Shown here in pieces: positions 1-8,931 of a DNA stretch of 64,000 nucleotides (its first letter is position 1; each line of letters starts with the position of its first letter). A program made the position numbers and the translations under genes. The stretch is taken from contig NZ_JADBEM010000001.1 of the NCBI RefSeq assembly GCF_014873875.1, positions 2,542,001 through 2,606,000 on the forward strand, read 5' to 3'. Origin of the DNA: Actinopolymorpha pittospori. Its GTDB lineage: Bacteria > Actinomycetota > Actinomycetes > Propionibacteriales > Actinopolymorphaceae. The notes under the pieces were generated by a model. The model worked only from the letters and a program-made list of their open reading frames with translations, did not search any database and was not told the DNA's origin.

Positions 1-345
1 GCTCGTGCAATTAGCGTGCTATTACCCCGCCTGAAGTTGGCCGCAGCCGGCCAACCCGGCGTTCCGATCCGGCCGGCAGCGTGTCGTGCGAGCTGTACCG
101 TCCACACATGCTGCTGGTCCTGCTGACCATCGTCCTCATCGGCGTCGCCTACCAGCAGCAGGCTGGCGACTAGGCCAACCTCGGGCGGCAGGGCAGCGGC
201 GAGAACTAGACGACGTCGCATTCCACCGACGTCGGGTGCGTGGTCCTGTGATCGGCTGCTCAGCGGAGATCTGGCGGGCGACTCTCAACACGCGCCCTGC
301 GCCACTCGCGATAGGTCCGGCGCTCGGTGCCTTGCTGTCTTGTTG
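1..345. other. No assignable gene
   Basis: No reading frame here resembles a known family. A short plus-strand frame at 108-170 encodes a hydrophobic 21-residue stretch ending QQQAGD, which could be the tail of a lost membrane protein. The region precedes a decayed VOC gene and is probably degraded too. Confidence 0.4.
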
Positions 346-684
346 GCCTATGCCTACTGCGTGGGGATCCTCTCGCGATCCCTGACGGTGACCTTCGACG
401 CGTCTGGGCCGGCATGCTCGGCCGGGAGGTCGTCGAGGACGCCGGTGGCGGCTCCTGCCCGGCGACGACACCCAGCTCAGCCTCCGGTCCGTCCCGAGCT
501 GCTCGGAACAGGCGGGGGCGAACCGCGTGCACCTGACCAGCCCAGCCCTGCCGACCAGCAGCACACAGTGGCGACGGCGCTGAAGCTCGGCGGCGATCAC
601 TTCGACGTCGGGCAGCGCCCCGAGGAGAAGCACGTCGTCCTGGCCGACCCTGAGGGCAACGAGTTCTGCGTGAAAGGGAACTGA
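346..684 (+). pseudogene. VOC/glyoxalase-like protein, frameshifted remnant
   Basis: Pieces of a vicinal-oxygen-chelate (glyoxalase/dioxygenase fold) protein can be read in successive frames. An opening strand LTVTFDA is followed in a second frame by WAGMLGREVVEDAGGGS, then LLPGDDTQLSLR in another, then GGDHFDVGQRPEEKHVVLADPEGNEF before the stop. The order matches the usual N-to-C order of a roughly 115-residue VOC domain, including the typical DPEGNEFC end. At least two frameshifts separate the pieces and no single start covers them, so the gene is dead. The family assignment is from motif recognition. Confidence 0.6.
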
Positions 685-1001
685 CCACAGCGCGGTCGGG
701 TTGCCCAGGCACGGCGGCCTGCTGCCGGACCGCCTCCCTCCGCGTCCGGGTCGCCGCCTTCGTCCCACCACCAGTCGGATACTTCATCACCCAGGCACCG
801 TAGAACCCATCGACCCAGAGCACGCGCCGACTGACGTCAGACAGTTAACCTCTGTAGCCAGCCGTCCAGGACCTATGTGGTGATCCCGGTGCCGGGGGTT
901 CGGGGCAACAGGCCCGGTGGCACACGAGCCGCCGCCCAACCTCGCTGCGGTGCCTGACGAGGCCGTACCACTTCGCTTGTAGCGGCCAAATGGCCTGATC
1001 G
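685..1001. other. Intergenic, no gene seen
   Basis: About 317 bases between the VOC remnant and the end of the minus-strand MerR-like gene. Open frames on both strands lack family motifs and good ribosome-binding sites. Nothing assignable. Confidence 0.4.
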
Positions 1002-1931
1002 TTAATTGAGTTCCTGTTCGACCTCGCGAAGCAAACGCCCCAATGCAATGCCAAACGTAGCACGGCCATTCTGGAGCAACTCGATCACTTCATCTGGCGA
1101 CGTGGCCTCGTAGACACTCTGGCCGTCACTCACAAGTGTAGTCTCCCGCAAGGCATTGGTTGGACGTTCCTTCAGATGCACGATCACCGTTCGGATCTGC
1201 GGCAAGGAAACGCCTGCGTCGAGGAGACGCTTGATTACCTTAAGGAGGAGCACGTCTCTGAAGCTGTACCGCGCGTGTTGAACGCTGGCACCCAGAGTCA
1301 CACTTGGTTCCACCAATCCTGTGTGCGCCCAATAATCCAGCTGCCGCTGAGTTATGCCAACTACCGCGGCCGTCGCCATCGCGTCGTAACTTATCGCATG
1401 CGCCGCTTGTGAAGTCCGCTTAGCGTTCCGATCGTCGCCCTCGTTCGACGCTGGGACGCCGCCCTCGTTTTGTTGCGCAGTCAACATGTCGAATGGTTGC
1501 GAGCCGCGCGACCAACGTCCTAGTCGCATCTCTATCTCGCGCCAGAGCTCGTCGAGGAGTTCCGTCTTCGCATCTCCTCTTTCAACTGAACTTCGGACTT
1601 CCTCAACTGCGACTTCAAGACCCTCGCGGACTCCCGCATCTCGCCCTGCGTCGAACGCCATGTCTATCTCATAGGTGGCATCCACCTTTGTGCCAGCAAC
1701 CTCAAAGCGAAGTGGTATACGACGCATCAGAGCCACAAGTATTAGCAGTCCACCAACGAGGACCAAGGCGGCAGTTCCAGCCTGATTGTCTCGCATAAAC
1801 GTCGAGACTACGCCTCCTCCGAGTACGAGCAGGCCCACTGCCCAGCACGCCAACACGCTGCCCTGAGACAGGCTGAGTGAAGTTACAAGGCGCGATGCCT
1901 CGCTGGCTGTCGTCCCTTCGTTATCCGGCAT
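1002..1931 (-). CDS. Membrane-anchored MerR-family protein with FtsR-like C-terminal domain
   Basis: Predicted 309 aa from the ATG at 1931. Two hydrophobic segments (about residues 26-46 and 52-69) form an N-terminal membrane hairpin, followed by a charged helical region (85-140) and a low-complexity linker (145-178). Residues 183-309 are a MerR-type winged HTH: GITQRQLDYWAHTGLVEPS at 192-210, then the dimerisation helix LLLKVIKRLLDAGVSLPQIR. The tail, with SDGQSVYEATSPDEVIELLQ and FGIALGRLLREVE, resembles the conserved actinobacterial regulator FtsR (Rv1828 type), a soluble cell-division regulator. Attaching this domain to a membrane hairpin is unusual. It may sense something at the membrane, or may have been recruited for protein-protein contact. 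The frame stays open upstream to 2279, but that extension looks non-coding. No operon partner is visible. Confidence 0.8.
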   Translation of the reverse strand: MPDNEGTTASEASRLVTSLSLSQGSVLACWAVGLLVLGGGVVSTFMRDNQAGTAALVLVGGLLILVALMRRIPLRFEVAGTKVDATYEIDMAFDAGRDAGVREGLEVAVEEVRSSVERGDAKTELLDELWREIEMRLGRWSRGSQPFDMLTAQQNEGGVPASNEGDDRNAKRTSQAAHAISYDAMATAAVVGITQRQLDYWAHTGLVEPSVTLGASVQHARYSFRDVLLLKVIKRLLDAGVSLPQIRTVIVHLKERPTNALRETTLVSDGQSVYEATSPDEVIELLQNGRATFGIALGRLLREVEQELN

Positions 1932-2565
1932 CTGAGTACTGTAGCTACCGCGGTGCACAGCTTGAACCAGCCCTTGGTCGGCGCACCAGTCTGCCGAGCG
2001 TGAGAACGCGGTGCACGCGTTCGGTCGCGCGGTAAGGGTGTGGACGACCAAACCTACAATCCGTCCGGCGCCGGCGCCGGCGCACAGAGGTGCAGGTCGT
2101 CCACCAGACCTCCTCTGGCTCGTAGTAGTCGGAGAGCCGGCAGTCCCGTACGGGACCGGCCGCCGCAAGGCGAGAACGAACGGTGTCGTCGGGCGGAGTG
2201 GGCCAAAAGACGCCAGTCTCCAGCGATCCGCGGCGTGGGCCAACGTCGTCAGCTGATGGCCTAGGCAGCAGTGCAGCAATGCAGTAGCCCAGTACGGGTC
2301 CCCGCTGTCCTCGGTTGGCGGGGACCTTCCACCCCGCGGGGTGGAAGAGCCTCATGCGATCTCGACGGCCGGGGCTCCGAGCAGACCGAGCTGGTGGTGC
2401 GCTTGGCGGGACCCCGACCCCCTGCCCAGGACTATCGGCGCCAGGCGCACCGGCACGCGCATCGCTGAGACCACCCCCAGCGTCGAGCCCGAGATGCGCT
2501 CACGATGGCTCTCGGACAAAGAAGCCCCCGATATGGAGGCCCTCTGAGAGCGCGATTGGTGCTGG
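1932..2565. other. Intergenic, no gene seen apart from hairpins
   Basis: No convincing coding region. The notable features are two adjacent hairpins at 2297-2346, listed separately. Open frames on both strands are typical chance frames of high-GC DNA. Confidence 0.4.
2297..2346. terminator. Two adjacent GC-rich hairpins, terminator-like
   Basis: The first hairpin pairs GGTCCCCGC (2297-2305) with GCGGGGACC (2318-2326) around a 12-base loop. Immediately after it, 2327-2346 is a perfect 20-base palindrome centred on CCCGCGGG. Neither is followed by a T run. Strong GC hairpins without T tails are common actinobacterial terminators, but a protein-binding palindrome is also possible. Confidence 0.4.
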
Positions 2566-2975
2566 CTTCTCAGCCGAGCTCGGCCCGGTGCTGCAGGATG
2601 AAGGATCTGGTGCGCTTGTCAACGGCCCGGAATGCCGCACGCGTTGTCAGCGGTCGATCCGCAGAAGAGGTGCGCCTCGCGGACGCACAGCGGCTCGTCG
2701 CAGCTGCGCATGACCTCGACCCCGGCCTCGATCGGGTCGTGGTGTGCCGCGTACGCGAACCGGTGAGGTCGCTAGGGCTTGGCAGGCTCCGTCCCCCGGG
2801 CTGCAGGGATGATGGTGGCCGCGGATCGCGGCGGGGTCTGCCCAGAACTGTTCGTCCCCGTCGTCTCGTGAGCGGGGCCACCACAGCATGCACCTGTGCG
2901 CCACGACGTCGGTCTTGGCGACGAAACGCGCCCATGCCTGGGGCTCGGCGTACGGGGCCGCAGTGACATGTTGGG
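2566..2975 (-). pseudogene. HNH-endonuclease-like remnant
   Basis: Reading the minus strand from about 2965 down gives AEPQAWARFVAKTDVVAHRCMLW, then after frame changes HRFAYAAHHDPIEAGVEVMRSC (2760-2690) followed by DEPLCVREAHLFCGSTADN. The pattern (W..F..K.D....C.LW, HR.AY, a V.RSCDEPLCV..AHL block, then ..ADN) matches actinobacterial HNH-type proteins found on plasmids and phages, where Cys/His residues bind metal and nick DNA. Frames shift at least twice and a stop interrupts the C-terminal part, so it is broken. The adjoining IS3 remnant suggests the area has taken repeated insertions. Confidence 0.5.
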
Positions 2976-3025
2976 CTTGACTCGTTTTGACGGAATCCAA
3001 GATCTGGGGCTTGACCCCGGGGAGG

Positions 3026-3652
3026 ATGTTCATCGCGGAGAGTACGGGGAGTAAGAAGCGGCCTCGGCCGCGTCGGTCGTTCACGGCCGAGTTCAAACGT
3101 GCGTGTGAGCTGTTGAAGGTCTCCCGTGCCGCCTACTACACCCACCGCGCCGCCAGGCCTTCGAGCCGTGCACGGATCGATGCGCAGCTGACGGCCAAGA
3201 TCGCCAGCATCTACCGCGACTCCCGTGGCACCTACGGCTGCCCGCGCGTCCACGCCGAACTGGCCGCCCACGGCCACTACCATTCCCGCAAGCGGGTCGC
3301 CCGGCTGATGCGCACCGCCGGCCTGGCCGGGCGGTCGCCGAGGCGGTGGGTGGCCACCGCGATCGCTGATCCGGCCGCGACCAGGCGGGCGGACCTGATC
3401 CGCCGGGATTTCACCACCGACGCCGCCGCCGTCAACACCCGCTGGTGCGGCGACATCACCTACATCCCGACCTGGCAGGGCTGGCTGTACCTGGCCACCG
3501 TCATCGACCTGGCCTCCCGCCGGATCGTGGGCTGGGCCACCGCCGACCATCTGCGCACCGAGCTGGTCACCCAGGCACTGACCAACGCCTGCACCAGCCG
3601 CCACCCCGACCCCGGGCTGATCTTCCACTCCGATCGCGGCTGCCAAGGCGGA
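3026..3652 (+). pseudogene. IS3-family transposase, orfA-orfB deletion fusion, 3' truncated
   Basis: The frame starts with an orfA-like N-terminus (KKRPRPRRSFTAEFK) and switches at about 3098-3104 to orfB sequence (ACELLKVSRAAYYTHRA). Nearly all of orfA is therefore missing by an internal deletion that kept the frame. The orfB part has the rve integrase core: RWCGDITYIPTWQGWLYLA with the first catalytic Asp, VIDLASRRIVGW, then IFHSDRGCQ with the second Asp. Homology ends at that point (about 3645), where the left end of an IS30-type element begins, so the catalytic Glu region is gone. The frame continues to 3799 only by reading into the IS30 leader. Not functional. Confidence 0.85.
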
Positions 3653-4592
3653 TTCAACTGGTCGTCGCAACACCTCGATCCTGGAGGGGTTGATGGGCAG
3701 GCCGGCTGGCTGGATGAAGGAGTTGACGGGCAGAGCGCCGATGAAGTCGCCGGGGAAGCCATCGCTTCGTCGCGAAGTGGAGCGGTTGTTCTGGCGTGAG
3801 ATCGCAAAAGGACTGACCAGTGAGGACGCCGCCGTGGCGGTCGGCGTGTCGCAGGCGGCGGGCGCTCGTTGGTTCCGCAAACGTGGCGGCATGCCGACGT
3901 TCATGCGCGCCCCCGTATCGGGGCGGTATCTGTCGTTTGAGGAACGAGAAGAGATCGCCGTGCTGAGGGCACGTGGTCTCGGCGTTCGAGGGATCGCCCG
4001 CCAACTCGGCCGGAATCCATCAACCGTCTCGCGAGAGCTGCGCCGCAACGCCGCCACTCGAGGCGGGAAGCTGGACTACCGGGCCTCGGTCGCGCAGTGG
4101 AAGGCCGAGCTGATAGCCCGACGCCCTAAGACTAAGACCGCGAAACTCCTGGCAAACGGACGACTCCGCGAGTACGTGCAGGACCGGCTTTCGGGCCAGG
4201 TGCGTCGCTCTGACGGGACACCGGTGCCGGGAGCACAGACGGCGCCCTGGAAGGGGCGCAACAAGCCGCGGCGCCAACACCGCAGGTGGGCGACGGCGTG
4301 GAGCCCGGAGCAGATTTCGAACCGGCTGAAGGTCGACTTCCCCGATGATGAATCCGTGCGTATCTCGCACGAGGCGATCTACCAGGCGCTCTACGTCCAA
4401 GGCCGCGGCGCGCTCAAACGCGATCTCGTCGCGTGCCTGCGCACCGGCCGCGCGCTGCGAGTTCCTCGCGCACGTGCACGGCGCCGCGCGAGTGGTCACG
4501 TCACTCCCGAGGTGATGATCACCCTGCGCGCCTACACCGCGTGGATTGCCGAATCGGGACAGAGGCGCAGAGGCCCCCTCCGCAGCGGTTAG
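3646..4592 (+). mobile_element. IS30-family element, left part, inserted in the IS3 copy
   Basis: The left end lies near 3646-3665, where the IS3 coding sequence stops abruptly and a leader containing CTGGTCGTCGCAACAC begins, a sequence type seen at ends of actinobacterial IS30 elements. The element carries the transposase start and two thirds of the gene, but no right end or matching inverted repeat is seen before 4650, and the IS3 sequence never resumes. A later deletion or recombination probably removed the right part together with the distal IS3. Confidence 0.65.
3693..4592 (+). pseudogene. IS30-family transposase, C-terminally truncated
   Basis: The ATG at 3693 follows GGAGGGG. The product has a first HTH (about residues 25-55), then the IS30 hallmark YLSFEEREEIAVLRARGLGVRGIARQLGRNPSTVSREL, a basic middle region, and the WSPEQISNRLK and SHEAIYQALYVQGRGALKRDL blocks. 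Homology is lost after RRASGHVTPEVMI near 4520; the expected DDE core (GHWEGDL and beyond) is absent and replaced by about 24 unrelated residues. At 299 aa it is clearly shorter than intact relatives, which also carry the catalytic core. Inactive. Confidence 0.8.
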
Positions 4593-4656
4593 TCGCCATG
4601 TAGGCAAATCGCGTCCACGCAGGATATCTTAAGCGACAGAGGCGAATGCTCTAACG

Positions 4657-5061
4657 TCACACGAGGTATCGCCTCGCAGCCGGGCTACTGTGCAACCACG
4701 TATAAGTATTGTAATGGGTGAATCCAAGCGGACTCGGTGAGGCTCCGACTGAGAAACCGAAGGAGTGCGTCCATGACCCCGTGGGACTGGTATCTCTGCC
4801 TAGAGTAAAGGGGCCAAGCGAGAGGTCAGTGCTGCTATTCCATCCTACGAGGTCGGCCACTTTTCCGGACTGGCTCACAATTACCTCGAAGCTGACGCCC
4901 AGATCGACTGATGCGCCATATGACAGATCGTTCCCAGAGCCGACAAGGACCAGGACGGGCACGTCGAGAGCGGCCAGTTGGTCCATCAGGGGCACCGGAC
5001 GCGAAGGTTGGTTGGCCAGGCCGGCGGACAACGACCAGGCCGACGATTCGCCAAGCAGCAT
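4657..5061 (-). CDS. Hypothetical protein (uncertain)
   Basis: A 134-residue frame lying 22 bases downstream of the GIY-YIG nuclease stop on the same strand. The composition is protein-like (ALDVPVLVLVGSG, VDLGVSFEVIVSQSG) and less arginine-rich than typical shadow frames. No family is recognised, no signal peptide is clear, and no good ribosome-binding site precedes the ATG. It could be a small co-transcribed gene, perhaps an accessory of the nuclease, or chance. Confidence 0.35.
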   Translation of the reverse strand: MLLGESSAWSLSAGLANQPSRPVPLMDQLAALDVPVLVLVGSGNDLSYGASVDLGVSFEVIVSQSGKVADLVGWNSSTDLSLGPFTLGRDTSPTGSWTHSFGFSVGASPSPLGFTHYNTYTWLHSSPAARRYLV

Positions 5062-5083
5062 TGCTTCAGGGTTGCCAGAGACG

Positions 5084-5968
5084 TCATCTGTGGGGAGCGC
5101 CGCGGATGACTGGGGTTATCTCGTCGGCGATGAGACTCCGGTATGTCTCGACGTCGAGAACTCTGGCGCGGAGGCGATGGTGCAGTCGACGCGTGCGCAC
5201 CAGTTGCGGCCCGGCTGCGAAGAACTGAAGCGCCGCTTCGGTGTCGCGGCGCAGCGCCGGCTGCATGTACTCCGGTCGATGGGACGCGGCGTGGAGCAGT
5301 TCGTGGGCCAGTCGAGGTCTTGTTCCGGACAGGAACCGGTGCAGGCCGTCCTGAAGGGCTGACGGGGCTGGCACCGTGAACGACGGGGGCGCCGATCTGG
5401 TGATCGAGGCGGGCACGTGGGTGCCGGTGCCTGCGGCCGCCCACAGGAGACGCAGGAGTGCGGTGTAGCCGTCGCTGCACGCGATTCCAAGACGGGTCCC
5501 AAGGCCTTTGCCCAGGTGGGGGAAGCATCCGTAGGCCCGTCCAGTCGGGGGGAGATCGGGTTCCAGGCTGAAGCTGAGCGTCCCGGCTGCTACCTCGGCG
5601 ACGATGATGTAGGGGACGTGCGCGTCCTTCCCGACCAGATCAGGTGCGCGGTCGTCCAGATTGCCGTTGAACGCGGGGCGAAGCGCGAAGATCAGATCCT
5701 CTTCTCGCCAGGCCGCCGCCTCCTCGCCAGCAGCGATCTCCCGCACAACGCGACGTACGAGGTCGTACTTGTGGTGCCGGGGTGACTCGTGATGCTTCGT
5801 CGCCGCGTGTTGGCGCAGACGCTGGCGCAGGTTGGCGGCCTTCCCGACGTAGAGGACTTCGTTGTTCTCGTCGAGGAAGAGGTAGACGCCGGCCTGGCGG
5901 GGGGCGTCGGAGGCCGCGGCGGCCAGCACGCTGAGACCGACCTCGCCCCATCCATTCGCTTCACCCAT
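5084..5968 (-). CDS. GIY-YIG nuclease (UvrC N-terminal-like)
   Basis: 294 aa. Residues 20-100 form a GIY-YIG domain: GVYLF at 27-31 and LYVGKAANLRQRLRQH at 39-54 provide the tyrosines and the arginine, and EEDLIFALRPAFNG near 90-105 provides the metal-binding Glu and the Asn. The layout follows the N-terminal nuclease domain of UvrC, which makes the 3' incision in excision repair, but the UvrBC, EndoV and HhH modules are absent. The remaining 190 residues are unassigned. Stand-alone UvrC-like nucleases of this size occur in actinobacteria as repair or mobile-element proteins. No paired methylase or specificity gene is adjacent. Confidence 0.85.
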   Translation of the reverse strand: MGEANGWGEVGLSVLAAAASDAPRQAGVYLFLDENNEVLYVGKAANLRQRLRQHAATKHHESPRHHKYDLVRRVVREIAAGEEAAAWREEDLIFALRPAFNGNLDDRAPDLVGKDAHVPYIIVAEVAAGTLSFSLEPDLPPTGRAYGCFPHLGKGLGTRLGIACSDGYTALLRLLWAAAGTGTHVPASITRSAPPSFTVPAPSALQDGLHRFLSGTRPRLAHELLHAASHRPEYMQPALRRDTEAALQFFAAGPQLVRTRRLHHRLRARVLDVETYRSLIADEITPVIRGAPHR

Positions 5969-6000
5969 GAGCGGCGCTCTCCCAACCGGCTACGCGACAG

Positions 6001-6384
6001 CTATGCCGACGGGGGTAGCCAGCACAGGCAGAAGGGGTGGCCGGCGGGATCGGCGTAGATCTGGACACCGTGGTCGGCAGTACGGTCGTTAGCGGCTTTC
6101 AGCAGGCGCCCGCCCAGGCTGATCACCTCATCGTGGGCGGCGTCGAGGGCCTGGATGTTTTCGACGTAGAAGTCGAGATGGATCTGCTGGGGAGCGCCGC
6201 CGGGCCACTCCGGCGGCACGTGGTCCGGCGCATGTTGGACTCCGAGCTGCCAGTCCGCATCGATCCAGATGTTGCGCCACCTGTCGCCACCCTCGATCTT
6301 GCCGCCCAAGAGCCCCGCCCAAAATGCGCTTTCCGCCTCGACGTCGGCGGCATCGAAGACGATCATCCGGTTCCCCAACTTCAC
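6001..6384 (-). CDS. VOC family protein
   Basis: 127 aa from a GTG at 6384, preceded by AGGAG about nine bases upstream. A single compact glyoxalase-like domain: MIVFDAADVEAESAFW, LGVQHAPDHVPPEWP, QQIHLDFYVENIQALD and DPAGHPFCLCW. These are the usual strands of the beta-alpha-beta-beta-beta fold, with a His (QIHLD) in a metal-ligand position. Proteins of this subfamily are usually unassigned small-molecule enzymes or resistance proteins. It is transcribed divergently from the WYL regulator, with 101 bases between starts, which suggests that regulator controls it. Confidence 0.85.
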   Translation of the reverse strand: MKLGNRMIVFDAADVEAESAFWAGLLGGKIEGGDRWRNIWIDADWQLGVQHAPDHVPPEWPGGAPQQIHLDFYVENIQALDAAHDEVISLGGRLLKAANDRTADHGVQIYADPAGHPFCLCWLPPSA

Positions 6385-6485
6385 GAGGTCTCACTCCTCA
6401 GGTCTGCGTTGTGTTCGTCTGGTCGACAGGACGATAGACGGCTTCGCGGTCAGATCCCGGCCGCGAAGCGGGAGAGGATGGCCTC

Positions 6486-7454
6486 ATGGATCCTGCTGTC
6501 CGTCTGCTCCGGCTGCTGTCGCTGCTGCCGTCCCGGCCCTGGTGGTCGGGGCAGGAGCTGGCGTCCCGCATGGACGTCTCGTCCCGCACCCTGCGCCGCG
6601 ACGTGACACGGCTGCGTGAGCTGGGCTATCCCGTCCAGGCCAGCGGTGGCCACGCTGGCGGTTACACGCTCGGCGCTGGTGGCCGGCTGCCCCCGCTGCT
6701 TCTCGACGACGATGAAGCGGTCGCGACCACGGTGGGGCTTCAGATGACTGCGGCGAGCGCGGTCGCTGGCATCGAGACCGCCGCCGTCGCGGCGCTGGCC
6801 AAACTCGGCCAGGTGCTGCCGTCGCGGCTGCGTGAGCGGGTGCGGGCGCTGCAGGAGGCGACGGTCCAACTGGCGGCCGAGCCGGTGCTACCGGCTGTCG
6901 ACCCGACCGTGCTCACCGCGTTGGCCACGGCATGCTGGCGTACCGAAGCACTCCGGTTCTCCTACACAGACCACGCCGGGCGGATCAGCGTGCGCATTGT
7001 GGAGCCGTACCAGGTCGTGCGGGCGGGTGGGCGGTGGTACCTGGTCGCCCGGGACCGCGACCGGCAGGCATGGCGGACGTTTCGGATCGACCGGATCGCC
7101 GAGCCGGCACTGACTGGGCACCGCCAGCAGATCACAGACCCGCCGGACGCCGCCTCGATGGTGTTGGAGGCAACGAAGCTGGCCGTCTTCCGGTACGAGG
7201 CACGCATCCTGCTCGACGTGGAGTACGAGACGGCCGTGCAGGCATTCCGCGGTCGCATCGTCGAGCCGGCGCCGGACGGTCGGGCCATCTTGCGGGTGGC
7301 CGCCAACGATCTGGCGGGACTTGCGTCCTACGCCGCCGGCCTGTCCTACGACTTTGAGGTGCTCGACCCGCCCGAACTACGGGCCGAGTTGCGAGGCCGG
7401 GCGCTGGAGATAGCCGCCCGCCACGCCGCTGCGAGGAGCTCCACCAGTGCGTAG
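6486..7454 (+). CDS. YafY-type transcriptional regulator, HTH plus WYL domain
   Basis: 322 aa starting MDPAVRLLRLLSLL, with GAGAGG upstream of the ATG. Residues 4-60 are an HTH_11/DeoR-like domain (WSGQELASRMDVSSRTLRRDVTRL). Residues 140-215 are a WYL domain with RISVRIVEPYQVVRAGGRWYLVARDRD, which in this family binds nucleotides or nucleic-acid fragments. The C-terminus is the WCX extension. Family members are usually repressors or activators of an adjacent divergent gene, here the VOC gene. Length and domain order are standard. Confidence 0.9.
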   Translation: MDPAVRLLRLLSLLPSRPWWSGQELASRMDVSSRTLRRDVTRLRELGYPVQASGGHAGGYTLGAGGRLPPLLLDDDEAVATTVGLQMTAASAVAGIETAAVAALAKLGQVLPSRLRERVRALQEATVQLAAEPVLPAVDPTVLTALATACWRTEALRFSYTDHAGRISVRIVEPYQVVRAGGRWYLVARDRDRQAWRTFRIDRIAEPALTGHRQQITDPPDAASMVLEATKLAVFRYEARILLDVEYETAVQAFRGRIVEPAPDGRAILRVAANDLAGLASYAAGLSYDFEVLDPPELRAELRGRALEIAARHAAARSSTSA

Positions 7455-7690
7455 CCTGTGCACCACTTCCGGCCGCACCATCCACGGCTCCACGACGCCC
7501 GCCGTGACCAGCCGACGGCGAGCTTTGGCCAGGACTCGCCTGCCGCGACCATGCCTTGCCGAAGCAGCCGTGTCCCTCGCACCGGTGCGACCGTATCGCT
7601 GAAGTGCTCCGCGCCGGGATCGGCGCCGGACTGTGCGAGCCTGTCCCGGCCATCAACGTCGACCGGCGCTCACCTGTGCGGGTCGATGGC

Positions 7691-8876
7691 TAGTGTCATG
7701 TAATTGAATTCACTTTACTTTCAATGGTGCTTGTGAAACAATTTTGGTATGCAGCAGCTTACGGAGGAGCGGCGTAGCGAGTTGGAGTCGGTTGTGTCTG
7801 TCGGGTACGACGGCTCGGAGTCGATGCGGGCACAGATGGTGCTGGCGTGGTTCGATGGTGAGAGTGCCGCGGATATTGCGAGGCGCTTCGGAGCGTCGAA
7901 GCCGACGGTGTATAAGTGGGTGGACCGGTTCGAAGAGGCCGGCGTAGCGGGGTTAGAGGACCGTACGTCGACTGGCAGGCCTCGTTCTGTGTCTGATTCG
8001 GTGCGGTCGCGGATTGTGGCGTTAACGAAGCTCGGCCCGCCGAAAGAAACGGGGCTGACGCACTGGTCGAGCTATGAGATGGCCAAGTATCTGAGACGCC
8101 GTGAAGGTATCAGCGTCTCGCACAACTTCGTCGCCGAATTGTGGCGTGAGCACGGCTTGAAGCCACATCGGCAGGGCACGTTCAAGACCTCCACCGACCC
8201 GGAGTTCGCGACCAAAGTGGTCGACGTCGTAGGCCTTTACCTCGATCCGCCCGAGGGTGCGGTGGTGCTCAGCTTCGACGAGAAGACGCAGGTCCAGGCT
8301 CTGGACCGGACCCAGCCGCTACTGCCGATCAGCTTCGACAAGACCGAGAAGCGCACCCACGACTACGTCCGCCACGGCACCACGAACCTGTTCGCCGCCC
8401 TTGAGGTGCTCACCGGAAAAATCACCGGACAAACCTTCCACCGAAAGCGGACCAAAGAGTTCCTACGCTTCATGGAACGACTGGTCAAACGGTACCCGGC
8501 AGAGCAAGAAATCCACGTAGTCCTCGACAACCTCAAAACTCACAACAACGGCGACGTCAACGAATGGCTGGCCAAACACCCCAACGTGAAGTTCCACTTC
8601 ACGCCGAAAGGTAGCTCCTGGATCAACCAGATCGAAACATGGTTCGGCATCATCACCCGGCAATCCATCCGCCGCGGCTCCTTCAAATCCCTCGCCGAGC
8701 TGATCCGCCATATCGAGAACTACATCGACCACTGGAACGAAGACGCCGAGCCGTTCGAGTGGACAGCGACAGCCGATCAGATCCTTGAGAAAGTAGCCAT
8801 GCTCGACCGCGACTACGTGAAGCTGGTCGCCAACAACTACAACCCCAAGTAAAGCACTTTTAATTACGACACACTA
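7691..8876 (+). mobile_element. Intact IS630-family insertion sequence
   Basis: The transposase gene is flanked by imperfect terminal inverted repeats: 7693-7720 and the complement of 8847-8874 match at 20 of 28 positions, sharing GTGT, GTAATT and CTTTACTT blocks. TA dinucleotides at 7691-7692 and 8875-8876 are the TA target duplication expected for IS630/Tc1-type elements. Total length is about 1.18 kb. With a full-length transposase and both ends, the copy looks potentially active and recent. Confidence 0.85.
7749..8852 (+). CDS. IS630-family transposase
   Basis: 367 aa. The N-terminal half holds two HTH units (WFDGESAADIARRFGASKPTVYKWVDRF at residues 35-62, and a winged segment near 95-135). 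The C-terminal DDE_3 domain shows all three catalytic positions: Asp177 in VVLSFDEKT, Asp260 in VVLDNLKTHNN, and Glu296 in GSSWINQIETWFGI. Full length for the family, with no frameshift. It cuts and pastes into TA dinucleotides. It is the only gene within its inverted repeats. Confidence 0.93.
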   Translation: MQQLTEERRSELESVVSVGYDGSESMRAQMVLAWFDGESAADIARRFGASKPTVYKWVDRFEEAGVAGLEDRTSTGRPRSVSDSVRSRIVALTKLGPPKETGLTHWSSYEMAKYLRRREGISVSHNFVAELWREHGLKPHRQGTFKTSTDPEFATKVVDVVGLYLDPPEGAVVLSFDEKTQVQALDRTQPLLPISFDKTEKRTHDYVRHGTTNLFAALEVLTGKITGQTFHRKRTKEFLRFMERLVKRYPAEQEIHVVLDNLKTHNNGDVNEWLAKHPNVKFHFTPKGSSWINQIETWFGIITRQSIRRGSFKSLAELIRHIENYIDHWNEDAEPFEWTATADQILEKVAMLDRDYVKLVANNYNPK

Positions 8877-8931
8877 GTTGTTGGCCACGGCGATTCCGAG
8901 GTCACGCAGCTGGATCCGTGATCACGCCTTC

